Below are positions 9,617-18,176 of a stretch of DNA of 64,000 bases, piece by piece (positions within the stretch are counted from its first letter, which is position 1; each line of letters begins with the position of its first letter). Source of the DNA: Flavobacteriaceae bacterium NBU2973 (lineage in GTDB: Bacteria; Bacteroidota; Bacteroidia; Flavobacteriales; Flavobacteriaceae); assembly GCA_026162565.1 (NCBI GenBank), contig JAOEIQ010000003.1:353684-417683 (forward strand), written 5' to 3'. The position numbers and the translations under genes are program-made. Below the pieces are notes generated by a model, which saw only the letters and a list, made by a program, of their open reading frames with translations, was not told the DNA's origin and did no database searches.

Positions 9617-10551
9617 TAACTAAATAATCTTTTAATAATTTTTGGGTTCTTAATAACATTTAATAAAGAGTTATAAAAATCTTTAAAATTGTTTATCTCT
9701 AGTATTCCTGTAAGAGCTAATAAGGAGTTATAGTATAAACCATTCTTAAATGATTTTTTTAATAAATCTAATAATTTATAAGTAAAATGTTTTTTAATAT
9801 GAGCTTTATTATTAATTAAGTTGCCTTTAGAATTAATGTTTTTAAAAACTTTTCTATTAGCATTAATCATAGACTTTAATGTATCCAAATTATTAAAACC
9901 ATTAATACTTTTTTCATGAATTCTAAAGTAATAAAGTATTCTCTTTATATGATAATAGTTTTTAGAATCAAGTAAAAGCCTCGTGTAAAATTCCCATTCT
10001 TGTTTTCTCTGTAAAGATTCATCAAATAATTTTTTATCTTTTAAAAACGATCTTCGAAATAATGGACCATTAGTATGAAAAGAAATATCTCCTATTGCAT
10101 GATCTAAAGCAGGTGTTGAACTTGAAATGGCATCCCATTTTCCAAATGTATTAGTAATGCTACTTTTAAATTCTATTCCTTCACAAACAACAAAATCATA
10201 ATCACTAAATCTTAAATTACTTACTTTTTCTTCCAACATTTCAGGATGCATTATATCATCACTATCAAACCATTGAACATAATCACCTCTCGATTTTTCA
10301 AAACCTAAATTTCTGCAAGCATTCCCTCCTTTTTTTCTATTTTTTGGTCTTAAAAAATATTTCATTCTAGGTTCATTAATTGAATACTCTTTTAGAATTT
10401 GCACTGTTAAGTCTGTAGATCCGTCATCAACAACAATGCATTCCCAATTTAAATAGGTTTGTTTTGTAACACTATCTAATGTTTCTTTAATAACATTTTC
10501 CCTATTAAATGTTGGAATAACTATAGATACTAAAGGATCGCTATCAATCAT
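9616..10551 (-). CDS. GT2-family glycosyltransferase
   Basis: This 311-residue protein is a clear GT2 member: VSIVIPTFNRENVIKETLDS, CIVVDDGSTDLTVQIL and VQWFDSDDIMHPEMLEEKV (DXD near residue 97), then RKQEWEFYTRLLL as the catalytic-base region. The C-terminal 100 residues are basic and rich in Asn and Lys. It lies 6 bp after the preceding glycosyltransferase gene and overlaps the following one by 1 bp. It probably adds a single sugar to the growing repeat. No specificity can be inferred. Confidence 0.92.
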   Translation of the reverse strand: MIDSDPLVSIVIPTFNRENVIKETLDSVTKQTYLNWECIVVDDGSTDLTVQILKEYSINEPRMKYFLRPKNRKKGGNACRNLGFEKSRGDYVQWFDSDDIMHPEMLEEKVSNLRFSDYDFVVCEGIEFKSSITNTFGKWDAISSSTPALDHAIGDISFHTNGPLFRRSFLKDKKLFDESLQRKQEWEFYTRLLLDSKNYYHIKRILYYFRIHEKSINGFNNLDTLKSMINANRKVFKNINSKGNLINNKAHIKKHFTYKLLDLLKKSFKNGLYYNSLLALTGILEINNFKDFYNSLLNVIKNPKIIKRLFS

Positions 10552-10557
10552 AATAAT

Positions 10558-11502
10558 TTACAAGTCTAAATAACTTAATCCCTTTTTAGACGTTTTCTTT
10601 CTACTAACATTTATTTCTTTTTTCAAACTTTTTAAAAAAGATAGTTCTTTAGAGAAACCTTTATAACCCTTATAATCAAGTTTTAAAAAAGACTTTAATA
10701 TTAGCCGTTTTAATTTTTTTTCACAATTTTTATAATGCACTTCAAAATCATTATCGTTGATATTTGCTAATCTAATTTTATAAGATTTTAATTTAGAAAC
10801 ATAATAAGCATTAGAAAATAAATCTGTTGTTTTATTATTTATTTGAGGTCTATCATGTATTATGAAGTTAGTTGTAGAAACGCCTATTTTAAAACCATGA
10901 AACAAAACACGTTGACAATAATTATCGTCTTCACCATAATGAAAAAACAAAGGATCAAAACCTCCAACTGTTTCAAGACAATCTCTTGAAACTAACCATG
11001 CAGCAGCATTTACAAAAGGAATTTCATATAACGTATCACGCTCTTTTTTTAGCAATACATCAGAAAATAAGCTTGGATTATTATTAAAACTAATATAGTT
11101 AGCAAAATTTCTATCTAATCTGTTTTGTGAGCTGTCTAAATGCAATGGGCTCAATATACCAAAGTCAGTATTTTGTTTATGCATGCTAACTAAATTTTCT
11201 AGAACATCACCTATTAAATAGGCATCTTGATTCAATAAAAACACATAGTCTGCGCCTTGCTTTAAAGCATACGATATACCAATATTATTAGCAGCACCAA
11301 AGCCAAGATTCTTTGCTTGATTTAATATGACAACTTCCGAGAAATTTTCTGCTATATAGTGTACTGTATTATCTGTAGATGCATTATCAACAACAATTAC
11401 TTTATAGCCATTACAACTGGATAAACATTTTGGCAGCCAATTGATACCATTATAGGTAACTATTACTATAAAAATATTATCTGAAAATTTTTCTGTAGGC
11501 AC
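10558..11502 (-). CDS. GT2-family glycosyltransferase, rhamnosyltransferase-like
   Basis: The 314-residue product has IVIVTYNGINWLPKCLSSC, VVDNASTDNTV, NLGFGAANNIGISYAL and VFLLNQDAYLIG, then FFHYGEDDNYCQRVLFHGFK. The NQDA metal site and the GEDDNYC base region are the pattern of WbbL/RfbF-type rhamnosyltransferases within GT2. No dTDP-rhamnose genes are visible in the window, so rhamnose is only a guess. The frame begins with GTG, overlaps the upstream GT2 gene by 26 bp and contains no nearby ATG. Confidence 0.88.
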   Translation of the reverse strand: MPTEKFSDNIFIVIVTYNGINWLPKCLSSCNGYKVIVVDNASTDNTVHYIAENFSEVVILNQAKNLGFGAANNIGISYALKQGADYVFLLNQDAYLIGDVLENLVSMHKQNTDFGILSPLHLDSSQNRLDRNFANYISFNNNPSLFSDVLLKKERDTLYEIPFVNAAAWLVSRDCLETVGGFDPLFFHYGEDDNYCQRVLFHGFKIGVSTTNFIIHDRPQINNKTTDLFSNAYYVSKLKSYKIRLANINDNDFEVHYKNCEKKLKRLILKSFLKLDYKGYKGFSKELSFLKSLKKEINVSRKKTSKKGLSYLDL

Positions 11503-12346
11503 GACGGCTTAAATCTTTAATTTTAGTAAATATAGAAAATTCAGATGCTAATTGGCTTTGTATTCTAGGATTTAAATAACTATAAAACTCACTGTATAAA
11601 ATTTTGTGGTACAGCTTATAATCATTAATCTTTTTTTTCCGATTAACATTAGTAGCCTGAGTTTTATGAATTCTGAAAGCAACTAACTCTTGATTAATAA
11701 TAGCTATGGGGTAGTGCTTTAACAATCTATAATAAAAAACATAATCTAGTATCTGAACCAAATTCTCATCAAAAAAACCAACTGCATTTATTATATTTTT
11801 TCTAAACATTGTTGTTGTAGGCTCTCCAATTTTATTTAAAGGAGACGATAAAAAATCTTGACGATAAAAAAGTGACTCATCCAAAAAAGTAATTGGATTA
11901 TTATTTTCAAATTGAATCTGTAGGTTTTTATATTTATTTATCCAATTATTTATCAGTTCATCTAATTTTTGCTCAACAATAAAACTTCGCTTACAAGCCA
12001 CTAATCCCAATTCAGGATTATTAGTCAATAAGTTAACCATCATACTAATACATTTGGGTAGTAATACATCGTCTTGAAATAAAAATTTAATATACTCGCC
12101 ATTAGCTTGCTTAATACAATTGTTCCAATTGGCTCCTATACCATTGGGCTTATGGTTAAATATATAAACTGGTAGTTTTGTTTCTTGACGAAACTTCTCA
12201 ACTATCTGTAATGTATTATCAGATGAATTGTCATCAGAAATAATTACTTCAAGATGTTTATAATCTTGAATAAGTATTGAACCTAAAGCATCCTTAATAA
12301 AAGCTTCACCATTATAAGTTGGTATACATATTGAAACTAAAGACAT
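11477..12346 (-). CDS. GT2-family glycosyltransferase
   Basis: This 289-residue protein shows VSICIPTYNGEAFIKDALGS, VIISDDNSSDNTLQIV, GIGANWNNCIKQANGEYIKF and FQDDVLLPKC (metal site near residue 95). Then comes a GEPTTTMFRKN block and ILDYVFYYRLL in the catalytic-base position. It is a typical single-domain GT2 enzyme acting in the cytoplasm. It sits 8 bp after the neighbouring GT2 gene. Specificity unknown. Confidence 0.92.
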   Translation of the reverse strand: MSLVSICIPTYNGEAFIKDALGSILIQDYKHLEVIISDDNSSDNTLQIVEKFRQETKLPVYIFNHKPNGIGANWNNCIKQANGEYIKFLFQDDVLLPKCISMMVNLLTNNPELGLVACKRSFIVEQKLDELINNWINKYKNLQIQFENNNPITFLDESLFYRQDFLSSPLNKIGEPTTTMFRKNIINAVGFFDENLVQILDYVFYYRLLKHYPIAIINQELVAFRIHKTQATNVNRKKKINDYKLYHKILYSEFYSYLNPRIQSQLASEFSIFTKIKDLSRRAYRKIFR

Positions 12347-12354
12347 AAATATTA

Positions 12355-13206
12355 TTAAGATTTTTGTTTAAAATAACTCAAAATATTTTTTAGTGTTATT
12401 TTTTTTGTTCTGGAGTACTTCGCAATTCTACTTTTTAAAATATAATGAACATCGTTAGTTAAATATTCAATATTATTTTTTACTAACTCAATAGATTTTT
12501 TTGTGCTATCAAATTTTTCTATTTCAGATTTTACTGACCATAAACTTGAATCATGTACTCTATATACAGCCATATTATCTGATAGTTTTTTGATTTTTCT
12601 ATTTTTCAAGGATACCATATAAAGAGACCAATCTCCAATAGGCGATTTATAAAACCAGTTAGGTATATCAAAATCATTTCGTAATACTACAGATGGTGTG
12701 TGTATATAATTACCTTGGGCTAAATCTAAAACTGTTGTAGTTGTATCTACAGACCTTGTAATGGTATCGTTTTCTAGTTTCAATAACTTTTGATTAAAAA
12801 CAGAAACCTTATGAAAGCAAATACTATAATCCAGATTAGCTTCTAAAAAATCTACTTGTTTTTGTAATTTAAGAAGGTCTGTCCAATAATCGTCGCCTTC
12901 ACAAAGGGCAATATATTTACCTTTGGCAATTTTCAGGTTTTCAACAAAGTTAAATCTACCAGTTGGTCTATCATTAATATAAATAACATCTTTACGAGAA
13001 CGCAAATGTAATTTTATTATATCAGGGAATTTTGCAGCATACTCTATACAAATCTCGCGAGTACCATCATTGCTTTCATCCTCACCTAAAATAATTTCAT
13101 ATGAAAAATTAGTTTTTTGCATTAAAATACCATCTAGACATTCTTGTATATAATCTTTTTGATTATATGTCTGTATACATATGCTCACTAAAGGACTACT
13201 ATTCAT
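12355..13206 (-). CDS. GT2-family glycosyltransferase
   Basis: This 283-residue protein has VSICIQTYNQKDYIQECLDG, IILGEDESNDGTREIC and YIALCEGDDYWTDLLKLQKQ (DXD-like GDD near residue 105). SICFHKV and PIGDWSLYMVSLK follow, the latter with the acid residue expected as catalytic base. The EGDDYWTD pattern is common in GT2 proteins of Bacteroidota capsule loci. Its start overlaps the preceding sulfotransferase stop by 8 bp. The acceptor may therefore be a sugar that is also sulfated, but this is inference from adjacency only. Confidence 0.92.
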   Translation of the reverse strand: MNSSPLVSICIQTYNQKDYIQECLDGILMQKTNFSYEIILGEDESNDGTREICIEYAAKFPDIIKLHLRSRKDVIYINDRPTGRFNFVENLKIAKGKYIALCEGDDYWTDLLKLQKQVDFLEANLDYSICFHKVSVFNQKLLKLENDTITRSVDTTTTVLDLAQGNYIHTPSVVLRNDFDIPNWFYKSPIGDWSLYMVSLKNRKIKKLSDNMAVYRVHDSSLWSVKSEIEKFDSTKKSIELVKNNIEYLTNDVHYILKSRIAKYSRTKKITLKNILSYFKQKS

Positions 13207-14002
13207 ACAAGAACCTTTCTAAATTTGTACCTTTAACATCTTCTGTAATATACTTAATTATATTTTCGGGTAATTCTAACCATTTATCATCTTTAATCTT
13301 ACTCTTAAAAACTGAATACGCATCATCATCATTTTTCATTCTACTTATATTCAAAAAATATTTGGTACTTTTATTCAAGTTAAGGTCACAAAAATTAAAA
13401 ATACGTGTAACTTCTTGTTCAGTATTTTTCAATAAATCAGAATAATTTACAATACAGGTTTGTTTAGGATATAATTCACTTAACCTTAAAAAATTAATCG
13501 CTGTTTCTTTCCACTTATTATAACCATTAAACTCTTCTGGTTTATTTAAATTTTTTTTTGGCGCATCTAACCATTCGTCTTGAAGATTCCAATTACTATT
13601 AAATTCTTTTGGTGCTTTACTCCAACTATGTATAACTGCTAGTGGGTTTCTAATTAAAAATACAAACTTTATAGTTTTATTTTTTTGCAACATATTTTCT
13701 ATAATATGATGATAGCGTACTTCTTTGTAACAAATACATTGTGGTTCTTTAGCTTTACTAAAAGCAGGAATCAATCCTTTATCAACAGCTTCTTCTTGAT
13801 TTATAAAAGAATCTTTTGATTTATTAATCTCTAAAAAAAATTGATCTATAACTAAATTAGACGAATCAACTTTCAAATAATCTTTAAAGGCATAAGAGAA
13901 TAAAGGTTGGTATCTAAAATTAACCTCTGGGTGACTATTAAAAATATTTCCTAGCCAAGTTGAACCACTTCTTGGAACACTATGTATAGCAATTTTTTTC
14001 AT
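13199..14002 (-). CDS. sulfotransferase family protein (PAPS-dependent)
   Basis: This 267-residue protein has the two PAPS-binding motifs of carbohydrate sulfotransferases. HSVPRSGSTWLGNIFNSHPE at the N-terminus is the 5'-phosphosulfate loop, and FVFLIRNPLAVIHSWSKAPK near residue 120 is the 3'-phosphate-binding site. It probably transfers sulfate from PAPS to a sugar hydroxyl or amino group of the glycan precursor in the cytoplasm. It shares a 1-bp stop/start overlap with the WbqC gene upstream. It is one of three sulfotransferase-like genes in this operon. No PAPS synthesis genes are in the window. Confidence 0.87.
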   Translation of the reverse strand: MKKIAIHSVPRSGSTWLGNIFNSHPEVNFRYQPLFSYAFKDYLKVDSSNLVIDQFFLEINKSKDSFINQEEAVDKGLIPAFSKAKEPQCICYKEVRYHHIIENMLQKNKTIKFVFLIRNPLAVIHSWSKAPKEFNSNWNLQDEWLDAPKKNLNKPEEFNGYNKWKETAINFLRLSELYPKQTCIVNYSDLLKNTEQEVTRIFNFCDLNLNKSTKYFLNISRMKNDDDAYSVFKSKIKDDKWLELPENIIKYITEDVKGTNLERFLYE

Positions 14003-14706
14003 TAAACCAGTTTATATTCATCTAACATCTGTAGTATTAACGATCTCGAGTTAAACATCAATACATCAATTATTGATAACCAAGGTACAAACTCATTATC
14101 AAATTGCTTATAACTAATATCCTTACTTTTTAAAAAGCTTAATTTTATATTATTATCAAGGAAATTGGATTTGTAGTATAATTCCAAGCCACCTATTGGG
14201 TTTATATAGTGCGAGGCATTAAGAGATTTAGATATTTCAATTAAACGCTCTTCCTTGTGAAAATGCATAGTATCAGAAAATTGCTCACTAGAAATTACGA
14301 ACTTTGTATTTAACTCTAAATATTTTGATACTAACTTTACACTTTCAATAGCTAATTCAGAAATTTTAAGAGCTCTAGTGTTTTTAAAAAAACTTTCTAA
14401 AAGAGGATAAACAGAATTAAATTGTGGTGAATTAGAATAGCTATGATTAATTGAAGACAATAACTTTTCTACCCTAAATGAATCATAATCAACTATAGTT
14501 TTATTTATTTTTTTATTTTGACTAATAGATTTACATGGAATTGTAAACATCTTCTTTTCCATATTTATCAATAAATTATTTCTATTAATCCATCCCCTTT
14601 TTATAAAATTTACATCATCATAAAACACAAATGTTTCAACAGCTTTTATTAATTGAAAATAACCTATATATGGAAATATATAAGGTTGCATTATAGCTAT
14701 TTTCAT
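14002..14706 (-). CDS. WbqC family protein
   Basis: This 234-residue protein carries the WbqC hallmark at the N-terminus: IAIMQPYIFPYIGYFQLIKA followed by FVFYDDVNFIKRGWINRN. Further blocks are HYINPIGGLELY and KSKDISYKQF. WbqC proteins occur in O-antigen and capsule loci and are thought to act on amino-sugar precursors, but the reaction is not firmly established. Here it overlaps the DegT aminotransferase gene by 4 bp. The pair may build and modify an amino-deoxy sugar. Confidence 0.9.
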   Translation of the reverse strand: MKIAIMQPYIFPYIGYFQLIKAVETFVFYDDVNFIKRGWINRNNLLINMEKKMFTIPCKSISQNKKINKTIVDYDSFRVEKLLSSINHSYSNSPQFNSVYPLLESFFKNTRALKISELAIESVKLVSKYLELNTKFVISSEQFSDTMHFHKEERLIEISKSLNASHYINPIGGLELYYKSNFLDNNIKLSFLKSKDISYKQFDNEFVPWLSIIDVLMFNSRSLILQMLDEYKLV

Positions 14707-15776
14707 ATTTCGCTAATTATAATATCAATTACTCTATTAATATTTTCTAATTCTAAACCGTAATAAAGAGGTAAACATAAAACTCTAGAGGCAATATTTT
14801 CTGCTATTGGAAATTGGGCTTTATTTGTATATGGCAATTTGTTTAAGGATGGATAAAAATATCGTCGTGTGAATATTTTATTATTCTCAAGTATCGATTT
14901 AATTTTTAATAATTGATTTTCATCATTAAATAATATAGGATAATAACTATAATTCCATTCTGTATTATCTCTTAATTTTAATGTATTAACATCTGTATTC
15001 TTGAAAGCTTTATTATACATCTCAACTGTATCCTTCCTACCTTCAAGAATATTATCTATATAAGGTAAAACTGCTAAACCCATTGCTGCTTGTAGCTCAC
15101 TCATTTTAGCATTAATTCCAATTCCATTAAACGCCTCTTTTCCTTGGTGACCAAAATTATGATAATCAAAAAGCCTTTTATTAAGTGATTTTGAATTAGT
15201 AAAAAAAGCACCTCCTTCTCCTGTATGAAATAATTTGGTTGCATGAAAGCTACAAGTACTTACATCGCCATAATTAAAAATGGATTGACCTTTATAAGTA
15301 ACACCAAAACAATGCGCTGCATCATAAATTACTTTAAGGTTATATTTTTTAGCAATTTCACTAATAGCTTCTACGTGGCATGGATTGCCATAAACATGTG
15401 TAGCTAAAATAGCTGATGTTTCAGACGTAATGACAGCTTCAATTTTAGTTTCGTCTATAGTCAAATACTCTGGATGAATATCCACAAAAATGGGTTTACA
15501 ACCTTCCCAAACAATACTAGAGGTTGTAGCCACATAACTAAATGGTGTTGTAATGATATGGCCTTTTAAGTCAAGTGCCTTAATTGCAATCTGTATAGGT
15601 AAGGTACCATTTGTAGTACAAATTATTTGCTCAACTTCTAAATACGATTTTAGCTTACTCTCTAAATCTTGTACTAAAATACCTCTATTAGTCATCCAAC
15701 CCGTTTCCCAAGCTCTTTGTAGAATAGCCTGATATTCGTTCTGTGGTGGTAAAAATGTTTTAGTTACATTAATCAT
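14703..15776 (-). CDS. DegT/DnrJ/EryC1-family sugar aminotransferase
   Basis: This 357-residue PLP enzyme transfers an amino group to a keto-sugar nucleotide. Family blocks are EYQAILQRAWETGWMTNRG, VEQIICTTNGTLPIQIAIKAL, FVDIHPEYLTID, VIYDAAHCFGVTYKG and the PLP-lysine region CSFHATKLFHTGEGGAFFT near residue 180. GINAKMSELQAAMGL and YPILF follow. It overlaps the WbqC gene by 4 bp (ATGA). A matching 4,6-dehydratase could be the SDR at 21258-22193 or lie outside the window. The product sugar is not determined. Confidence 0.92.
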   Translation of the reverse strand: MINVTKTFLPPQNEYQAILQRAWETGWMTNRGILVQDLESKLKSYLEVEQIICTTNGTLPIQIAIKALDLKGHIITTPFSYVATTSSIVWEGCKPIFVDIHPEYLTIDETKIEAVITSETSAILATHVYGNPCHVEAISEIAKKYNLKVIYDAAHCFGVTYKGQSIFNYGDVSTCSFHATKLFHTGEGGAFFTNSKSLNKRLFDYHNFGHQGKEAFNGIGINAKMSELQAAMGLAVLPYIDNILEGRKDTVEMYNKAFKNTDVNTLKLRDNTEWNYSYYPILFNDENQLLKIKSILENNKIFTRRYFYPSLNKLPYTNKAQFPIAENIASRVLCLPLYYGLELENINRVIDIIISEI

Positions 15777-15777
15777 A

Positions 15778-16563
15778 CTATTTCTCTCCTATGTACAAGA
15801 TAGACGAATTTTTAATTCCTTGCACTTTGAAAACATTTAATTTAAAATCATTAACACCAAAAGTTTTCAATTTGAAATTTGCATTTGTAATTCTATTAGT
15901 AAAATCATTTTTAGCAAATAATCTAAAGTGGTCAGATTGACCATAATTTTTAATTCTTTCTGCTTCAGTTTTATGATTAGGATCTTCAAGAGTTTTCTCT
16001 AATTCTGGTATAATAGGTGCCATAATGATACCTTTACCTCCAGGCCTTAATATTCTGTATAGCTCTTTTAAAGCTTTATCTGGATGATTAACATGCTCTA
16101 GTACATGTGAACAAATAAAATAATCAAAAGTATTGTCGTTAAATATTTTCATATCTTCAATGTTCAATTTGTAATCAACATTATCCATATTCAAATCAGT
16201 AGTTGTAACATCAAAATGTTTTACTAAAAATCTATTATTTAACTGCCAAGCAGGAGCTACGTGAAGTAATTTTTTATTTTTTTCCTTTCCTAATTCAAAC
16301 TGAATAAAAAAACTAGCGTATAGTCTATCACGATCAGAACTATTACAAATCGGACAAGAATATTTTTCTATATTTAAATGCTCATTTTGTCCAAAATATT
16401 TATAACCATATTTTTCAGCGTTTAATTTATATTCTTTTGACAAAGGCCTGAAAGCAGAAACTCTTGACATACACACTGAACATCTGTACTTATAAAAATA
16501 TTTTTTGCCAGTCAACAATTTTTTATATACAGCTTTAATAAGGTTCATAACTGTTTTAATCAC
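15778..16563 (-). CDS. class I SAM-dependent methyltransferase with N-terminal cysteine pairs
   Basis: This 261-residue protein has a Methyltransf_11-type core (residues about 90-210): LLHVAPAW, VTTTDLNMDNVDYKLNIEDM, FDYFICSHVLEHVNHPDKAL and LYRILRPGGKGIIMAP. In front of it are two CxxC pairs, YRCSVCMS and YSCPICNSS, about 45 residues apart, which could form a zinc knuckle. Methyltransferases of this layout are frequent in capsule loci and probably O-methylate a sugar. It overlaps the preceding sulfotransferase gene by 8 bp. Confidence 0.88.
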   Translation of the reverse strand: MIKTVMNLIKAVYKKLLTGKKYFYKYRCSVCMSRVSAFRPLSKEYKLNAEKYGYKYFGQNEHLNIEKYSCPICNSSDRDRLYASFFIQFELGKEKNKKLLHVAPAWQLNNRFLVKHFDVTTTDLNMDNVDYKLNIEDMKIFNDNTFDYFICSHVLEHVNHPDKALKELYRILRPGGKGIIMAPIIPELEKTLEDPNHKTEAERIKNYGQSDHFRLFAKNDFTNRITNANFKLKTFGVNDFKLNVFKVQGIKNSSILYIGEK

Positions 16564-17554
16564 TTTTTACTTCATTCTTTAAGTTATTCAACAAATCTAG
16601 TTTAGAGCTTAAATCTTTCATTTTTTGTTCATAAAAAGAATTGTTTTTTAATTTATTTCTTTTTCTCTCCTTTGGTAAAATATAGTTCTGATACAATCCA
16701 AAATAATCAACCCAATTAGCTTTACTAACTAGATCATATCCTAAATAATTCATATTTTCTTTACAAATTGTTTCTAATATTTTAATTTCTTTCTTACTTA
16801 ACCTTTCTAAAAATTTGTTGCTATTATTTCTAATTATAGGTTTTGATAAATTTTTCCAAAGTTCATTGCGTTTAGATTCTTTATTATTTGAGTCAGTATT
16901 GAAACAATTCTCATCAACTTTTAAATCTATAAAATTTAAAACATTCGTCATTGCAGATCTAGTATCTTTAATTAAATCCTCATATTTGAGATGATACATA
17001 TTAATTTTATTGATATAACTTAAAACTGTATTTTGTTCTCTATTCCATTTTTTTGCGATGTCAAAAACTGTATGTAAAAACAGAGGAGTTTTCAACCAAG
17101 AAACTGCATGATCCCTCGGGTCTCTTGTTAAATAAATATAATAAGTTGAACTATCTTTTTTTTCTAAATTTTCTAAAAGAGAGATGTAATCATAAAGATC
17201 ATTATCCTTGCATACATAATGTTTTTTGTTCTCATTTTCTACATAGCATTTGTGAATAAAATCCATGGCTGTTTCAAAACTATATACTTCTTTTTCTAAT
17301 GAAAACTTCGAAAAATCGACTTCTAGTTTCCAATCAGTGTAAGGATGGTTAGCCGACTTTAAAAAATGATTTAACAGTTTAACACTATTCTTTTTCTCTT
17401 TTAAATCCCCATAATAACTTAAGCTGGATTTAAATGTATTAAAAAAATGAACTGCTACTGGAGCAGAAATATCTTTATGGTTTCCCAGAAGAACTCTTAA
17501 TAAATTTGTTCCTGAACGTTCGGATGCTAAAATAAAGATTCGTTTATTGCTCAT
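16556..17554 (-). CDS. sulfotransferase family protein
   Basis: The protein contains the PAPS motifs RIFILASERSGTNLLRVLLG at the very N-terminus and YYIYLTRDPRDHAVSWLKTP near residue 140. The C-terminal 90 residues are highly charged and may be coiled. The longest frame starts at 17584, which would overlap the upstream gene by 41 bp. I chose the ATG ending at 17554, which places the P-loop at the usual distance from the N-terminus and leaves an 11-bp overlap (332 residues). A sulfate-transfer role on the glycan is inferred from the motifs and from two similar genes nearby. Confidence 0.83.
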   Translation of the reverse strand: MSNKRIFILASERSGTNLLRVLLGNHKDISAPVAVHFFNTFKSSLSYYGDLKEKKNSVKLLNHFLKSANHPYTDWKLEVDFSKFSLEKEVYSFETAMDFIHKCYVENENKKHYVCKDNDLYDYISLLENLEKKDSSTYYIYLTRDPRDHAVSWLKTPLFLHTVFDIAKKWNREQNTVLSYINKINMYHLKYEDLIKDTRSAMTNVLNFIDLKVDENCFNTDSNNKESKRNELWKNLSKPIIRNNSNKFLERLSKKEIKILETICKENMNYLGYDLVSKANWVDYFGLYQNYILPKERKRNKLKNNSFYEQKMKDLSSKLDLLNNLKNEVKSD

Positions 17555-18176
17555 TGGTTTTATTCTCCCATGGGAATTTTTCATATAAAGGTTTTACTTC
17601 TAAAAAATCACAAAACCTTGAGTAAGAATCTTCATGTGATAAATTAATAACTAGTAAATTTTTTTTAAATCTAAAATAGTCTATAATCATTCTATTGTGA
17701 TCTAGATAATATTTTTTTAGCCGTTCCTCATTATAAGGATCATCATTGGATATATCATGCCTAACATTAAAATTATCCCACATTGTTCTATCCTTACTTC
17801 TTTTTGCTAATTTTAAATCATTTGAGTTAGGTAATCTATCTAAACCCAAAATTTTAGAATGAAATTGAGTTAAAGATTTATACCATTGTTCCTCATCGTC
17901 TCTTATTGTTAAAATGAACTTTGCTTTTTTAAAATATAAATCCATAAAAATACCTGTGTAGTGCCATGAAAAAGGTGCATCTTGGAAAGCATCTGCATTT
18001 TTACAAAAATCTCTAATTTTTTTAAAATCTCTAATCTTGTATGCTTCAATTAATGCTTGAGCAGAATTTTGATTTCCCATTTTAAACCCTAGATCACTTA
18101 ACGCCTTTTCAACAGAGGTCGTACCTGTTTTATTAGCACCAATACAAAATACTTTAGGTCTATTTTTAAAAATCAT
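17544..18176 (-). CDS. sulfotransferase family protein, short form
   Basis: This 210-residue protein has FCIGANKTGTTSVEKALSDL, the 5'-phosphosulfate loop of the family, near residue 10, and KFILTIRDDEEQWYKSLTQF, the 3'-phosphate site, near residue 90. It resembles the GANKTGTTS subgroup found in bacterial glycan loci and, as a P-loop fold, in some eukaryotic sulfotransferases. It overlaps the Wzt-type ATPase gene by 11 bp. The acceptor is unknown. Confidence 0.83.
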   Translation of the reverse strand: MIFKNRPKVFCIGANKTGTTSVEKALSDLGFKMGNQNSAQALIEAYKIRDFKKIRDFCKNADAFQDAPFSWHYTGIFMDLYFKKAKFILTIRDDEEQWYKSLTQFHSKILGLDRLPNSNDLKLAKRSKDRTMWDNFNVRHDISNDDPYNEERLKKYYLDHNRMIIDYFRFKKNLLVINLSHEDSYSRFCDFLEVKPLYEKFPWENKTNEQ

